From contig NZ_JAENHO010000010.1 of NCBI RefSeq assembly GCF_016785085.1, positions 359,979-423,978 of the forward strand: a stretch of 64,000 nt of DNA, written 5' to 3'. The position numbers and the translations under genes are program-made. Source of the DNA: Paractinoplanes lichenicola (GTDB lineage: Bacteria > Actinomycetota > Actinomycetes > Mycobacteriales > Micromonosporaceae). Under the pieces are notes generated by a model. That model was not told where the DNA came from, did not search any database, and was given only the letters and a program-made list of their open reading frames with translations. This document shows positions 1-8,307 of the stretch, in pieces (within the stretch, counting starts at the first letter, position 1; each line of letters starts with the position of its first letter).

Positions 1-4
1 GTTG

Positions 5-40
5 AGGCTTTCGGGCACCCCCGATTCCTCCGAAAGTCCT
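5..40 (-). terminator. Possible terminator of the S4-domain gene
   Basis: An imperfect stem (CTTTCGG at 8-14 pairing with CCGAAAG at 30-36, extended by AGG/CCT with one bulge) sits at the 3' end of the minus-strand S4 gene and touches its stop codon. There is no clear U-run, so this is a weak call. Confidence 0.3.
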
Positions 41-251
41 ATGTGGAGACCACCCGGGCCTGGTTGCCGAAGACCTCGACGACGTCGCCCGGGTGCAGCT
101 GGCGGCCCCGGCGGGTGTCCACCTCGCCGTTCACCGACACGTCGCCCGAGGCGATGAGGATCTTGCCCTCCCCGCCGGTGTCGATGAGGTCGGCCAGCTT
201 GAGAAACTGTCCGAGTCTGATCATGTCGCCGTCGATCACCACGTCGCGCAT
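39..251 (-). CDS. Small S4-domain RNA-binding protein
   Basis: A 70-residue protein that is almost entirely one S4 fold (MRDVVIDGDMIRLGQFLKLA, then a VNGEVDTRRG segment and PGDVVEV). This matches the YbcJ/YaaA-type stand-alone S4 proteins, which bind structured RNA, probably rRNA or tRNA. The ATG at 249-251 was chosen because the family begins a few residues before the IRLGQFLK helix; upstream in-frame sequence reads like the opposite-strand gene. A weak purine stretch precedes the start. It is divergent from the YcnI-like gene. The family assignment is firm; the physiological target is unknown. Confidence 0.8.
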   Translation of the reverse strand: MRDVVIDGDMIRLGQFLKLADLIDTGGEGKILIASGDVSVNGEVDTRRGRQLHPGDVVEVFGNQARVVST

Positions 252-321
252 CCCGACATCATCCGGCAAAACTTTTTCGCGGGCGTTGAACCTTTGGGCG
301 CTGTGATCCGAACTACCCCTC

Positions 322-1149
322 GTGAGGTACTCCCAGCTGGCCCGCCGCGCGGGCGTCCCGGTCGCCGCCGCCGCCATCGGCGCGTTCATCGCCACCCCGG
401 CCCTGGCCGATGTGACGGTGTCGCCGACGACCGCGTACCAGGGAAGCGGACAGAACCTGACCCTCCTCGTCACCAACGACGGCGCCAAACCGATCCATAC
501 GATCACGCTGAAGTTCCGCGAGGACACCCCGCTAGCCGAGGCCTATCCGCTCTCGGTCCCGGAGTGGGCGCCGAAGATCACGATGCGCAAGATCTCGACG
601 GCCCTGCCCACCGTGCACGGCGACACGAAGACGACCGACGTCGCCGCCTCGATCACCTGGCTCGCGATGCCCGGCAAGGACCTGCAGCCCGGCAAGAGCA
701 CCGAACTGTATGTCGCGGTCGGGCCGCTGCCCACGCTCAGCTCGATCCAGCTCGACGTGGCCTCGACGCTGGCCGACGGCAAGCCCGGCCCGGCGCTGAC
801 CTCGCCCACGCTGAAGCTGACTCCGGACCCGACCGGCGCCAAGGCCGCCCACGCGCACAGTGTCAACGGCGGGTCCGGCACGACGGCCGGTGAGCAGGCG
901 GCCCAGGAGGCCGAGCTGTTCAAGGCCGCGATCGAGGAGGCCGACCGCGGCCCGTCGATCTGGTCGATCGGCGGCTGGGTCGTGGCCGGCCTGGCCCTGC
1001 TCGGCGGCGCCTTTGTGATGTGGCGGAGCCGGCACCGCGCCGAGGAGGAGCCCGAGGACTCCACGCCCGACGAGGAGCCCGCGGCCGACGAGGAGAAGGA
1101 GCCGGTCACGGCCGGCAGCGGCACCAGCAAGTGGGCCTACAAGGGCTGA
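322..1149 (+). CDS. Secreted YcnI/DUF1775-like protein with C-terminal membrane anchor
   Basis: 275 residues: a signal peptide (hydrophobic stretch to about residue 29, ending in PALA), a YcnI-type beta-sandwich, a C-terminal transmembrane helix (around residues 212-234) and an acidic E/D-rich cytoplasmic tail. YcnI proteins sit on the outer face of the membrane and several bind copper through an N-terminal histidine of the mature protein. Here the mature protein begins D-V-T-V-S-P, with Asp where the family has His, so copper binding by the usual ligand is doubtful. The GTG start has no obvious Shine-Dalgarno. No copper transporter lies beside it; the neighbours are an S4 protein and a DHH phosphoesterase. 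Confidence 0.75.
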   Translation: MRYSQLARRAGVPVAAAAIGAFIATPALADVTVSPTTAYQGSGQNLTLLVTNDGAKPIHTITLKFREDTPLAEAYPLSVPEWAPKITMRKISTALPTVHGDTKTTDVAASITWLAMPGKDLQPGKSTELYVAVGPLPTLSSIQLDVASTLADGKPGPALTSPTLKLTPDPTGAKAAHAHSVNGGSGTTAGEQAAQEAELFKAAIEEADRGPSIWSIGGWVVAGLALLGGAFVMWRSRHRAEEEPEDSTPDEEPAADEEKEPVTAGSGTSKWAYKG

Positions 1150-1262
1150 CGTAAAGACGCTCCCGCGCTGGTGGACGCGGGACGAAAGTCGTGTTGACGC
1201 GCGTGGGGCGCGGCGCACGACCGGCGGGTGGGGTCAATGGGCATGATCCACGATCCGCGAAC

Positions 1263-1290
1263 GGGGGGCGGGAGTTTTCTTCCGCCCCCC
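1263..1290. terminator. Bidirectional terminator hairpin between convergent genes
   Basis: GGGGGGCGG (1263-1271) pairs perfectly with CCGCCCCCC (1282-1290) around a ten-base loop containing TTTTCTT. It lies between the ends of the YcnI-like gene (+) and the DHH gene (-), and could serve both. Confidence 0.7.
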
Positions 1291-1298
1291 GAGTATCT

Positions 1299-2237
1299 TC
1301 AGACCGAGACCGTACGCGGGGAGTTCAGCGCCTCGACGATCTCGCGCTCGACCCGCTCGGAGTCCTCGTGCGGCACCTGGCACGTGCCCGCAGCGATGTG
1401 CCCGCCCCCGCCGTAGCGCAGCATGACCTCGCCCACGTCCACCGGCGACGTCCGGTCGAGGATCGACTTGCCGCAGGCGAAGACGGTGTTGAGCTTCTGC
1501 CGGCCCCAGATGATGTGCACCGACACGCGCGACTCGGGGAACAGGGCGTACACCATGAACCGGTTGCCCGCGTGGATCACCTCCTCCTCCCGCAGGTCGA
1601 CCACGACGACGTCGCCCTCGAGGTGACTGACCCGCTTGAGCTGCGCCACGAAGAGGTCGTGCTGCGCCCGATAGAGGTCGGCCCGCTCGGCCACGTCGGG
1701 CAGGGCCAGGATCTCGCGTACGTCGTTGTGCTGGATGCAGGCGTCGATGAGCTGCATCATCAGGTCGTAGTTGGAGATCCTGAACTCGCGGAAACGGCCC
1801 AGCCCGGTCCGGCTGTCCATGAGGAAGTTCAGCAGCGTCCAGCCCTCGGGCTCGAGGATGTCCCCGAGGGCGTAGTCAGCCGAGTCGGCCTGATCGACCG
1901 CGTACATGAGCCCGTTGGAGACGTCGGGGAAGCGCTCGCGGCCGCCGTAGTACTCGTAGATCACTCGAGCCGCCGAGGGCGCGTCGGCGTCGATGATGTG
2001 ATTGCTGAGGTTGCCCTCGTTGCGCAGCGTCTCCGAGTGGTGGTGGTCGAACACCATGTGCGCGCCGGGCGCGTACGGGAGGTTGGTGAGGATGTCGTTC
2101 TCGGTTACCTCGACCTCCCCGTCCTGCACATCCTTGGGATGTACGAACTTGATGTCGTCAATCATGTCGAGGTGGCGCAGCAGCACCGCGCAGACCAAAC
2201 CGTCGAAGTCGCTGCGTGTTACTAGCCGGTACTTCAC
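1299..2237 (-). CDS. DHH-family phosphoesterase
   Basis: 312 residues. The DHH core is complete: SDFDG near the N-terminus, VFDHHHSE (the DHH motif), a DQADS motif, and a C-terminal DHHA1 domain with RYGGGGHIAAGTC. Members hydrolyse phosphodiesters or pyrophosphates (oligoribonucleotides, cyclic dinucleotides, pyrophosphate) with metal ions held by the Asp/His motifs. The substrate cannot be told from sequence; the layout is closer to exopolyphosphatase-like DHH proteins than to NrnA with extra domains. The GTG start is set by AGGGGG five bases upstream. It is divergent from zwf across about 150 bp. Confidence 0.85.
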   Translation of the reverse strand: MKYRLVTRSDFDGLVCAVLLRHLDMIDDIKFVHPKDVQDGEVEVTENDILTNLPYAPGAHMVFDHHHSETLRNEGNLSNHIIDADAPSAARVIYEYYGGRERFPDVSNGLMYAVDQADSADYALGDILEPEGWTLLNFLMDSRTGLGRFREFRISNYDLMMQLIDACIQHNDVREILALPDVAERADLYRAQHDLFVAQLKRVSHLEGDVVVVDLREEEVIHAGNRFMVYALFPESRVSVHIIWGRQKLNTVFACGKSILDRTSPVDVGEVMLRYGGGGHIAAGTCQVPHEDSERVEREIVEALNSPRTVSV

Positions 2238-2390
2238 TGAGTCCCCCTCTTGACGCATGGGTACACCCCAGTTTGCCACTTTTGTCGCTGTATTCCGGGT
2301 CGCATCGGGGGATGGATGTGAACCTTTCCGGCTCCACGCTGCGTAGAGTTTTCCCGGACGGTCCCAACGGTCGGAGGACACGTAAAAACC

Positions 2391-3884
2391 ATGGACAACG
2401 CCCCTCAGCTCATCCAGGAGCGCAGCGCGCCGCCCGCCACGCTGGTGATCTTCGGCGCCTCGGGTGACCTCACCCGCCGCAAGCTGCTCCCGGCCGTGGA
2501 GAGCCTCGCCCGGCACAATCGCCTGCCCAGCCAGTTCGCCCTGGTCGGCGTGGCCCGCACGCCGATGGGCGACGAGCAGTTCGCGGACAGCGCGCTTGGT
2601 GACCGCAGCCTGCTCGACAAACCACAGCTTCAAGGCGGAATCCGGTACGTTTCGGGCGGCTACGACGACCCGGACACCTACAAGCGGCTGGCCGAAACCC
2701 TCGACGGGCTCGACGCCGAACGCGGCACCTCCGGCAACCGCCTGTTCTACCTCTCCACCCCGGCCGAGGCCTTCGAGCCGGTGATCAACGGGCTGGCCGG
2801 CGCCGGGCTCAACCACGCGCGCGAGGGCTCCTTCTCGCGGCTGGTCATCGAGAAGCCGTACGGGCGGGATTTGCCGAGCGCCCGCGAGCTCGACGCCGTC
2901 GTGCACGGCTCGTTCGACGAGCCCCAGGTCTTCCGCATCGACCACTACCTGGGCAAAGACACGGTGCAGAACGTGCTGGCGCTGCGCTTCGCCAACTCGA
3001 TCTTCCAGCCGATCTGGGACCGCTCCTGGGTCGACCACGTGCAGATCACCGTGGCCGAGACCCTGGGCGTCGGCACCCGCGGCGGCTTCTACGAGCACGC
3101 CGGCGCCATGCGTGACATCGTGCAGAACCACGTGCTCCAGGTGCTCGCGCTCGCCCTCATGGAGCCGCCGGCGTCGTTCGAGGCCGAGGGCCTGCGCAAC
3201 GAGAAGGTGAAGCTGCTCCAGGCGATCCGGCTGCCCACCAACCGCGACATCGCCGACCTGGCCGTCCGCGGGCAGTACACGCGCGGTGGCACCCGCGAGG
3301 ACCTGATGGCCGGTTACCGCGAGGAGGTGGGTGTCGACCCCCTCTCCCGTACGGAGACGTACGCGGCCATGCGGCTCAACGTCGACAACTGGCGCTGGGC
3401 CGGGGTGCCGTTCTACGTGCGTACGGGGAAGAGGTTGCCCGCCCGCGTGACCGAGGTGGCCCTGCAGTTCCAGCGGCCGCCGCACCTGCCGATCCCGCAG
3501 GACCAGCTGACCGGGCTCGAGGCCGACGCGCTGATCCTGCGCATCCAGCCCAACGAGGGCATCTCGCTGCGGTTCGGGGCCAAGGTGCCGGGCCACTCGT
3601 TCCGTGTGCGCACGGCTTCCATGGATTTCTCGTACGAGCAGACGTTCGCCGAGGAGTCCCCCGAGGCGTACGAGCGGCTGCTGCTCGACGCGCTGCTGGG
3701 CGACCCGACGCTGTTCATCCGCAGCGACGAGGTCGAGCAGTCCTGGCGCGTGGTCGACCCGATCATCGAGCACTGGGCGTCGGACCACTCGCCGATCCCG
3801 ACCTACGAGGCGGCCTCGTGGGGGCCGGCCGACGCCGAACGCCTGATCGGGCGCTCGGGCCGGGCCTGGCGGAACAGTATCTAA
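2391..3884 (+). CDS. zwf: Glucose-6-phosphate 1-dehydrogenase
   Basis: 497 residues, usual length for the enzyme that oxidises glucose 6-phosphate to 6-phosphogluconolactone and supplies NADPH in the cytosol. The Rossmann fingerprint FGASGDLTRRK lies at residues 21-31, the substrate motif RIDHYLGKD at 182-190, and the conserved EHAGAMRD near 235-242. The region has no opcA, tal or tkt, so this copy lies outside the usual pentose-phosphate operon and may be a second isozyme. The ATG is preceded by GGAGGA at a somewhat long spacing. Its last four bases overlap the convergent peroxiredoxin gene. Confidence 0.93.
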   Translation: MDNAPQLIQERSAPPATLVIFGASGDLTRRKLLPAVESLARHNRLPSQFALVGVARTPMGDEQFADSALGDRSLLDKPQLQGGIRYVSGGYDDPDTYKRLAETLDGLDAERGTSGNRLFYLSTPAEAFEPVINGLAGAGLNHAREGSFSRLVIEKPYGRDLPSARELDAVVHGSFDEPQVFRIDHYLGKDTVQNVLALRFANSIFQPIWDRSWVDHVQITVAETLGVGTRGGFYEHAGAMRDIVQNHVLQVLALALMEPPASFEAEGLRNEKVKLLQAIRLPTNRDIADLAVRGQYTRGGTREDLMAGYREEVGVDPLSRTETYAAMRLNVDNWRWAGVPFYVRTGKRLPARVTEVALQFQRPPHLPIPQDQLTGLEADALILRIQPNEGISLRFGAKVPGHSFRVRTASMDFSYEQTFAEESPEAYERLLLDALLGDPTLFIRSDEVEQSWRVVDPIIEHWASDHSPIPTYEAASWGPADAERLIGRSGRAWRNSI

Positions 3885-4351
3885 GCGGACTTCCTGGCCG
3901 CGAGGGCTTCCAGCGCCCTCGCGGCGTGGTCGTTCATGTTCGTCTCGGAGTGGATGACCTCGAGCACGCGCCGGTCGGTGTCGATCACGAAGGTCATCCG
4001 CTTCGTGCTGAGCGGGCCCAGGGGCAGCTTGCGTTTGACGCCCATCTTTGCCGCGACGGCGCCGTCCGGGTCGCTGAGCAGCGGGTAGTCGAAGGAGTGC
4101 TTGTCGGAGAACTGCTTCTGCTTCTCCGGCTTGTCGCGGCTGATGCCGACCCGCTGCGCGCCCGCCTCGGTGAACTCGGCCCCCAGATCGCGGAAGTTGC
4201 ACGCCTCGGCGGTGCAGCCGGTGCTCAGCGCGGCCGGATAGAAGAACAGCACCACCGGGCCCCCGGCGAGCAGCGCGCTCAGCCGGCGCGGCACGCCGTC
4301 CTGATCTTCCAGTTCGAAATCTTCGACGACGTCACCAGCATTAATGCTCAC
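3881..4351 (-). CDS. bcp: Thioredoxin-dependent peroxiredoxin, PrxQ/BCP type
   Basis: 156 residues with the thioredoxin-like peroxiredoxin fold. ALSTGCTAEAC places the peroxidatic cysteine at residue 46 and a second cysteine at 51, the five-residue spacing of the atypical two-cysteine PrxQ (BCP) class, which reduces H2O2 and organic hydroperoxides using thioredoxin. The C-terminal EVIHSETNMNDHAARALEAL helix is typical. It is convergent with zwf, with a four-base overlap of the ends. NADPH from zwf would feed thioredoxin reductase, a plausible but unproven functional link. Confidence 0.9.
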   Translation of the reverse strand: MSINAGDVVEDFELEDQDGVPRRLSALLAGGPVVLFFYPAALSTGCTAEACNFRDLGAEFTEAGAQRVGISRDKPEKQKQFSDKHSFDYPLLSDPDGAVAAKMGVKRKLPLGPLSTKRMTFVIDTDRRVLEVIHSETNMNDHAARALEALAARKSA

Positions 4352-4451
4352 AGCAGGAACTTACTCCCCAGTAGCCGATTCGGCCATCAGGGCTCCCCTC
4401 CCCTAGGCTGAGACTCACCCCTTGGCTCCGAAGTACGAAGGCGACATCACC

Positions 4452-4784
4452 ATGCAGGTCTCGGTCGCGCACCACCCGCCGAACACGGCCGTGCTGGTGC
4501 TGCGCGGGTCACTCGACATCGACACCGCGCCCGTTCTCAAGGCGAACCTGGCCCGGCTCGTCGACCGCCCGTCCCCCCGGGTCGTCGTCGACGTCTCCGG
4601 GCTGGATTTCTGCGACTCGATGGGCGTCGGGGTCCTGGTGACCGCGCACGGCCGCGCCACCGAACGCGACGGCTGGGTGCGCCTGGCCGCGCCCTCGGGC
4701 TTCCTGCGCCGCCTCTTCGACACGCTGGGCCTCACTGACTACCTGGCCCTGTTCCCCGACGTGGAAACGGCTCTCAAGGACTAA
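4452..4784 (+). CDS. STAS-domain anti-sigma factor antagonist
   Basis: 110 residues forming one STAS domain of the SpoIIAA/RsbV kind. Such proteins bind a partner anti-sigma kinase and free a sigma factor when a conserved serine is unphosphorylated. The motif DFCDSMGVGVLV supplies that serine at residue 56. The ATG at 4452 was preferred over a TTG 30 bases upstream because GAAGG lies ten bases before it. No anti-sigma kinase or sigma factor gene adjoins it, so its partner must be elsewhere in the genome. Confidence 0.85.
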   Translation: MQVSVAHHPPNTAVLVLRGSLDIDTAPVLKANLARLVDRPSPRVVVDVSGLDFCDSMGVGVLVTAHGRATERDGWVRLAAPSGFLRRLFDTLGLTDYLALFPDVETALKD

Positions 4785-4843
4785 CCCTCAAGAGCCGTGC
4801 TGAGCCTATGCGCTCGATCGCGCGTGCGCCGCTACAGGCGGCC

Positions 4844-4897
4844 GAGTTCGGCCGGCGGACGACGCGGCTTCGCCGAGGTCGTCCGCCGACCGAACTC
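4844..4897. terminator. Long bidirectional terminator hairpin
   Basis: A 20-base left arm (4844-4863) pairs with 4878-4897 with a single mismatch, and the intervening bases form a further small CGGC/GCCG stem. It sits between the convergent STAS and metalloprotease genes. There is no U-run, as is common in high-GC actinobacteria. Confidence 0.7.
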
Positions 4898-4933
4898 ACC
4901 CGCGCGGCAACGCGCTCCTCGCGGGTACGGTTT

Positions 4934-6895
4934 CTAGCTGGTCACGCCGAACACGACGCGGCCCAGCGTGTCCTCGGTGCCGACGAAGCCCTCGGCCGGC
5001 AGGAATGTGCTGTCGCCGAAGTCGACGTCGATGTCATCCGCCGTGCCGCCGATGCCGTCCGGCCCGACACCGAACAGCGTGCCGAAGCCCGTGCCGCCCG
5101 CGTCCATCAGGTTGGGCAGCTCGTCCTGGTTGTCGGTGTGGAAGTTGCCGAAGAAGTGCCCGGCCTCGTGCGCGATCACGTTGCTCAGGCCCTGGGCCAC
5201 GAACGCCAGGCGGTTGCTCTCCGGCCCGATGTACGTGTTGAGCGAGGCCGGCGTCGAGTCGGCCGGCGAGCTCAGCACGTCCAGGAGCACCAGGGCGGTC
5301 TCCTCGGTCTCGAAGTTGCCCGGGTCGATGCTCTGGGCGATGCCGATCGTGTCGACACCCGACTCGTCGATCGTGCCGCCCACGACGACCCGGCTGACGT
5401 TCGCCTTGCCCCACTGGTCGGCGTTGTCCTTGCTGTTCGCAATCTTGATCTTGAACTTCGAGTTGAGGCCGCTCTCCTCGAGGTCCCGCTTGATGTTCTC
5501 GGTGACCCCGGCCACGACGGCGTCGATCAGTGCGTCCTCGTCGGCGCGGGTCAGGCCCCAGCTGGTGAGGAACGCCGCGAGCGGGCTCAGATCGCGGTTG
5601 CCCGCGCCGCCGAACACGCCGGTGTTCACCCGGGCGCCGTCGAAGTCCAGGTAGAGCGTCTGCACGGGCTTGGCCCCCTGCAGCACCGGGCGATAAGCCT
5701 CAACCGTGATGTCGTACGCCCCGGAGCCCGTGGCGACGCCGACGTAGTGCCACCCGGCCTTGGTCGCCACGTAGTCGGTGACCGCGTTGCCACCCGCGGG
5801 CAGCGGCGAGTCCGTCGGGTAGATGTAGGACGCGTCCTGCCGCGAACCGTGCGCCTCACGCGGCACGGTGTCGTAGACGGTCAGGTATGTCGCCGAGCCG
5901 GCCACCGAGGCGCCGAGCACGTCGCCCGCCTTGAGCTTGACGGCGAAGAAGTCCTGGTCGATGCCGCCCACGGTGGTGGTCAGCGTATACGGCCCCTCGG
6001 TGGGCGGGGTCGGGTCGCCGATGCCACCCCCGCTGCCCGAGTCGAACGGGTCGGCGGGCAGGCCACCGTACGCCGCGACGGCCGCGTAGTAGTCGCCCGC
6101 GGTCGTCACCTGATACGTGATCTTGCTGTCGAACCCGCCGAAGTCGTCGTTGACGGCGAGCAGCGTGCCGTCCGGCGCGAACAACTGCAGGACAGTGTCG
6201 AGCGGCCCGGTCGGCGTCGCGGTCTGAATCGTCAGCACCTTGCCGGCCTGCGCGGTGATTTTGAAGAAGTCGAAGTCGTTGCTGCCGTCACCGGTCTGCC
6301 GCCCGTGCGGCCCGTCCCCGATCTGCGAACTGATCACGGCGCCGCGCCGCGTGCCGGTGCCGATCCCGGTGTCCCCGGCCAGGGTGATCGACCCGTCGTC
6401 CTCGGGCGCCGGCGCGACCGTCGGCGTCGCCACGGCCTCATTGTCCAGGCTGCCCAGAATACGAATCTTCGAGAACTGCCCCGAACCCGTGCCGTAGCCG
6501 GTGATCCGCTGCGCGTTGACCGGGATGTCGTTGCCGCCGGAGGTGCCGGGCAGCTCATCCTCGTCAACAACGACGGCCGGGGTGGCGGCGGCCTTCGCGG
6601 CCTTCGCCTTCGTCCTGGTCGCGGCCTTGGCCTTGGACTGGGTCTTCATGTAGTTGGCCCAGCCCGAATAGTCGACCTTCGCCGGGTCGGCCACCTCGGC
6701 CAGGAACGGGTTCGGCCCCTTGGGCTTCGCCCCGTACGGAGCCTTGGGCGCGACACCGACCCCGGCGGCGAGCGAGGCCTGATCGGCCGGGCTCAGCTCG
6801 GTGGGCGCCGGCTTCGGTTCGGCTTGAGCGGCCCCCGGCGTGATCAGCGCAAGGCCCAGAACGGCCACAGAGACGGTCGCGATGCTTCTTCGCAT
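4934..6895 (-). CDS. Secreted zinc metalloprotease with pre-peptidase C-terminal-like domains
   Basis: 653 residues with a classical signal peptide (basic start, hydrophobic core, cut after AQA near residue 26). The middle holds two beta-rich segments resembling PPC domains (FDFFKITAQAG and DQDFFAVKLKAGD blocks). The catalytic part near residues 575-590 has HEAGHFFGNFH, the extended metzincin zinc site with three histidines and the essential glutamate, followed by NLMDAGG, which supplies the Met-turn. It is therefore an exported, probably extracellular protease. The ATG at 6895 fits GGGGGA five bases upstream; the in-frame TTG just before it is too close. The nearest known type is a reprolysin-like or Calx/PPC-associated protease; the substrate is unknown. 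Confidence 0.85.
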   Translation of the reverse strand: MRRSIATVSVAVLGLALITPGAAQAEPKPAPTELSPADQASLAAGVGVAPKAPYGAKPKGPNPFLAEVADPAKVDYSGWANYMKTQSKAKAATRTKAKAAKAAATPAVVVDEDELPGTSGGNDIPVNAQRITGYGTGSGQFSKIRILGSLDNEAVATPTVAPAPEDDGSITLAGDTGIGTGTRRGAVISSQIGDGPHGRQTGDGSNDFDFFKITAQAGKVLTIQTATPTGPLDTVLQLFAPDGTLLAVNDDFGGFDSKITYQVTTAGDYYAAVAAYGGLPADPFDSGSGGGIGDPTPPTEGPYTLTTTVGGIDQDFFAVKLKAGDVLGASVAGSATYLTVYDTVPREAHGSRQDASYIYPTDSPLPAGGNAVTDYVATKAGWHYVGVATGSGAYDITVEAYRPVLQGAKPVQTLYLDFDGARVNTGVFGGAGNRDLSPLAAFLTSWGLTRADEDALIDAVVAGVTENIKRDLEESGLNSKFKIKIANSKDNADQWGKANVSRVVVGGTIDESGVDTIGIAQSIDPGNFETEETALVLLDVLSSPADSTPASLNTYIGPESNRLAFVAQGLSNVIAHEAGHFFGNFHTDNQDELPNLMDAGGTGFGTLFGVGPDGIGGTADDIDVDFGDSTFLPAEGFVGTEDTLGRVVFGVTS

Positions 6896-7118
6896 CAAAT
6901 TCCCCCTTCAGCCCATCGACGGCCCCCCGGCCGCGGTCGGCACCCCCGAACCTACTGAAGAAGATCGTCAATATCTACATGTGTCTATAAGATGTAACGA
7001 CTCTTTACAGGCCAGGCCGCGGGCCGGCCACGGCCGCCCGGGAGACCGAGCCGACCAGGCAGGCGAACCCGACTTGCGACGGCTTGGGGTTGGCCGCTTG
7101 AGGTCGCCGAACGCCGCC
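6896..7118. other. Gene-free upstream region of the metalloprotease
   Basis: No gene is visible. About 6955-7015 is noticeably AT-rich for this chromosome and lies upstream of the metalloprotease start, so it probably holds its promoter. No convincing -35/-10 pair could be fixed. Confidence 0.4.
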
Positions 7119-7300
7119 GGATGCCACGAAAACCCGCCCGACGCCATGGAAAACGCGCGACGCCGCCGAAAGCCGCGCGACGCCGCCCGACGCCGTCGAA
7201 AGCCGCTCGACCCCTCGAAAGCCACTCGGCCGCTCGGCGCCCATGAAAGCCGCTCGACATCACCGAGAACCGCTCAACGCCACCCAAACCACTCGCCGCC
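7119..7300. repeat. Degenerate ~20-bp tandem repeat
   Basis: About nine imperfect copies of a unit close to CGACGCCGTCGAAAGCCGCT. The clearest are 7139-7157, 7158-7177, 7188-7207, 7208-7226 and 7255-7274, with one half unit (7178-7187) and one extended unit (7227-7254). Open frames exist but their protein repeats show no family, and base use is unlike the coding neighbours. It abuts the left end of the long palindrome. Confidence 0.65.
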
Positions 7301-7310
7301 ACTTCGGCCG

Positions 7311-8017
7311 AACGAGCGCCCTGGATTAAATACCGCTGGTTGTTTCGACACTGTCTCGTCGATGCCGCTTTTCAAACTGCCTGTACGAGAACTCATCATC
7401 CGAGGGAACGGCCCCACAGACCTTGACCCTGAACAAAATTGATCCCGCGGAGCGGCCCGAATCCACCCCGTTCTAACCGCAACCACCGAATGATGAGTTG
7501 CAGCTAGCGCAAGCCAACATCCGGCCGCGAGTGGTCACCGTTACCAAAGTCCTACCGCAACCAAAGTAACTTCATCAACCCACCCAGAGCGAGAGGACCG
7601 CCCAGGGGTGACCACTTCAATCCGGTGGGCGCATGAAAGTCACCACGGGTGAGCAAATCGGGATCCCACATCGGCTCCTCGTGGTTACTCGCACGCGCCC
7701 ACTGGGTTTAATCGGTCACGCTTCAGCGGCGAGCCATTCGCTTGGTGGGCTTAATGATTACTCTGGTCACACGAGGACTCCGGTCGCGGCGACCACTTGC
7801 GGCGATCACTTGACCTACGGCTAGCTGCAACTCGTCATTCGGTGGTAGCGCTCAGATCGATCCAATTTCGGGCCGCTCCGCGGGATCAATCTTGTTCACG
7901 ATCAACCCCTGTGGGGCAGTTCCGCGAAACGATGAGCCCCCACCCAGCCAGTTTGAAAAGCGGCATCGACGGGACAGTGTCGAAACAACCAGTGGTATTC
8001 GATCCAGGGTGCTCGTT
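7311..8017. repeat. Long imperfect inverted repeat (giant palindrome), arms ~353 bp
   Basis: The reverse complement of 7664-8017 aligns along its whole length with 7311-7663, meeting at a central GGGATCCC (7660-7667) with no spacer. Identity is uneven. The outer 69 bases (from AACGAGC) match at all but five positions, 7431-7462 is nearly identical, 7484-7510 is nearly identical, and stretches between fall to about 60 percent. Indels are few, so the arms stay in register. Both arms carry a short frame containing NTxGCFDTVxSMPLFKL, pointing to the centre and ending in TGA. No transposase is visible inside. It may be a decayed or non-autonomous mobile element, an inverted duplication, or a very long RNA hairpin. 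Confidence 0.75.
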
Positions 8018-8075
8018 CGGTCGTCGTAGGCAAGGCCTGGGTTGTCTCTGACGAGTTGTGAAAGTTGATCGGGCC

Positions 8076-8210
8076 GCGGCGTACATGAACTTGGTCGCCG
8101 ACGCGCCGGGGCGTGCGCTCCACCGGCGGTTCGGGTTTGCCGAGAGCGCACCGGCGAGCACGAGGATGCTCCGGACGGCGCCGCTACGGCAGGAACCGCC
8201 ATCCCGCGCG
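8076..8210 (+). pseudogene. Remnant of a GNAT acetyltransferase C-terminus
   Basis: The reading AAAYMNLVADAPGRALHRRFGFAESAPASTRML is the characteristic end of a GNAT N-acetyltransferase (MNLVAD...ALYRRFGF...AP). The upstream nine-tenths of such a gene is missing; the frame instead runs back into the right edge of the long palindrome. The simplest reading is a gene truncated by a rearrangement or insertion that brought the palindrome in. Function is presumably lost. Confidence 0.5.
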
Positions 8211-8248
8211 AGACCACGTCGACTTGCTGAGGGCGGGTGCTAATCGCC

Positions 8249-8277
8249 TTGCGGGGGAACCGTTCGATCGATAGGGT
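8249..8277 (+). promoter_or_regulatory. Promoter of the 8308 secreted-protein gene with possible operator
   Basis: TTGCGG (8249-8254), a 17-base spacer and TAGGGT (8272-8277) fit a sigma-70-type promoter, with a start point near 8284. Two related palindromic pieces, TTCGATCGAT at 8263-8272 and ATCGATCGAT at 8284-8293, overlap or follow the -10 box and could bind a regulator. Confidence 0.55.
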
Positions 8278-8307
8278 ATCGACATCGATCGATCACGGGG
8301 AGAGATT

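Noticed and set aside
2238..4202. Long in-frame upstream extension of the DHH gene
   Set aside because: It covers zwf on the other strand; the AGGGGG-GTG start at 2237 gives a complete DHH protein.
7311..8017. Compensatory base changes proving a selected RNA hairpin
   Set aside because: In the outer arm most mismatches would be G-U pairs on the plus strand, but the next segment has many A-C mismatches, so the pattern is not consistent.
7274..8217. Several 60-120 codon frames within the long palindrome, as real genes
   Set aside because: They mirror each other through the inverted repeat, occur on both strands, lack ribosome sites and match no family. Similar peptides from the two arms only reflect the DNA duplication.
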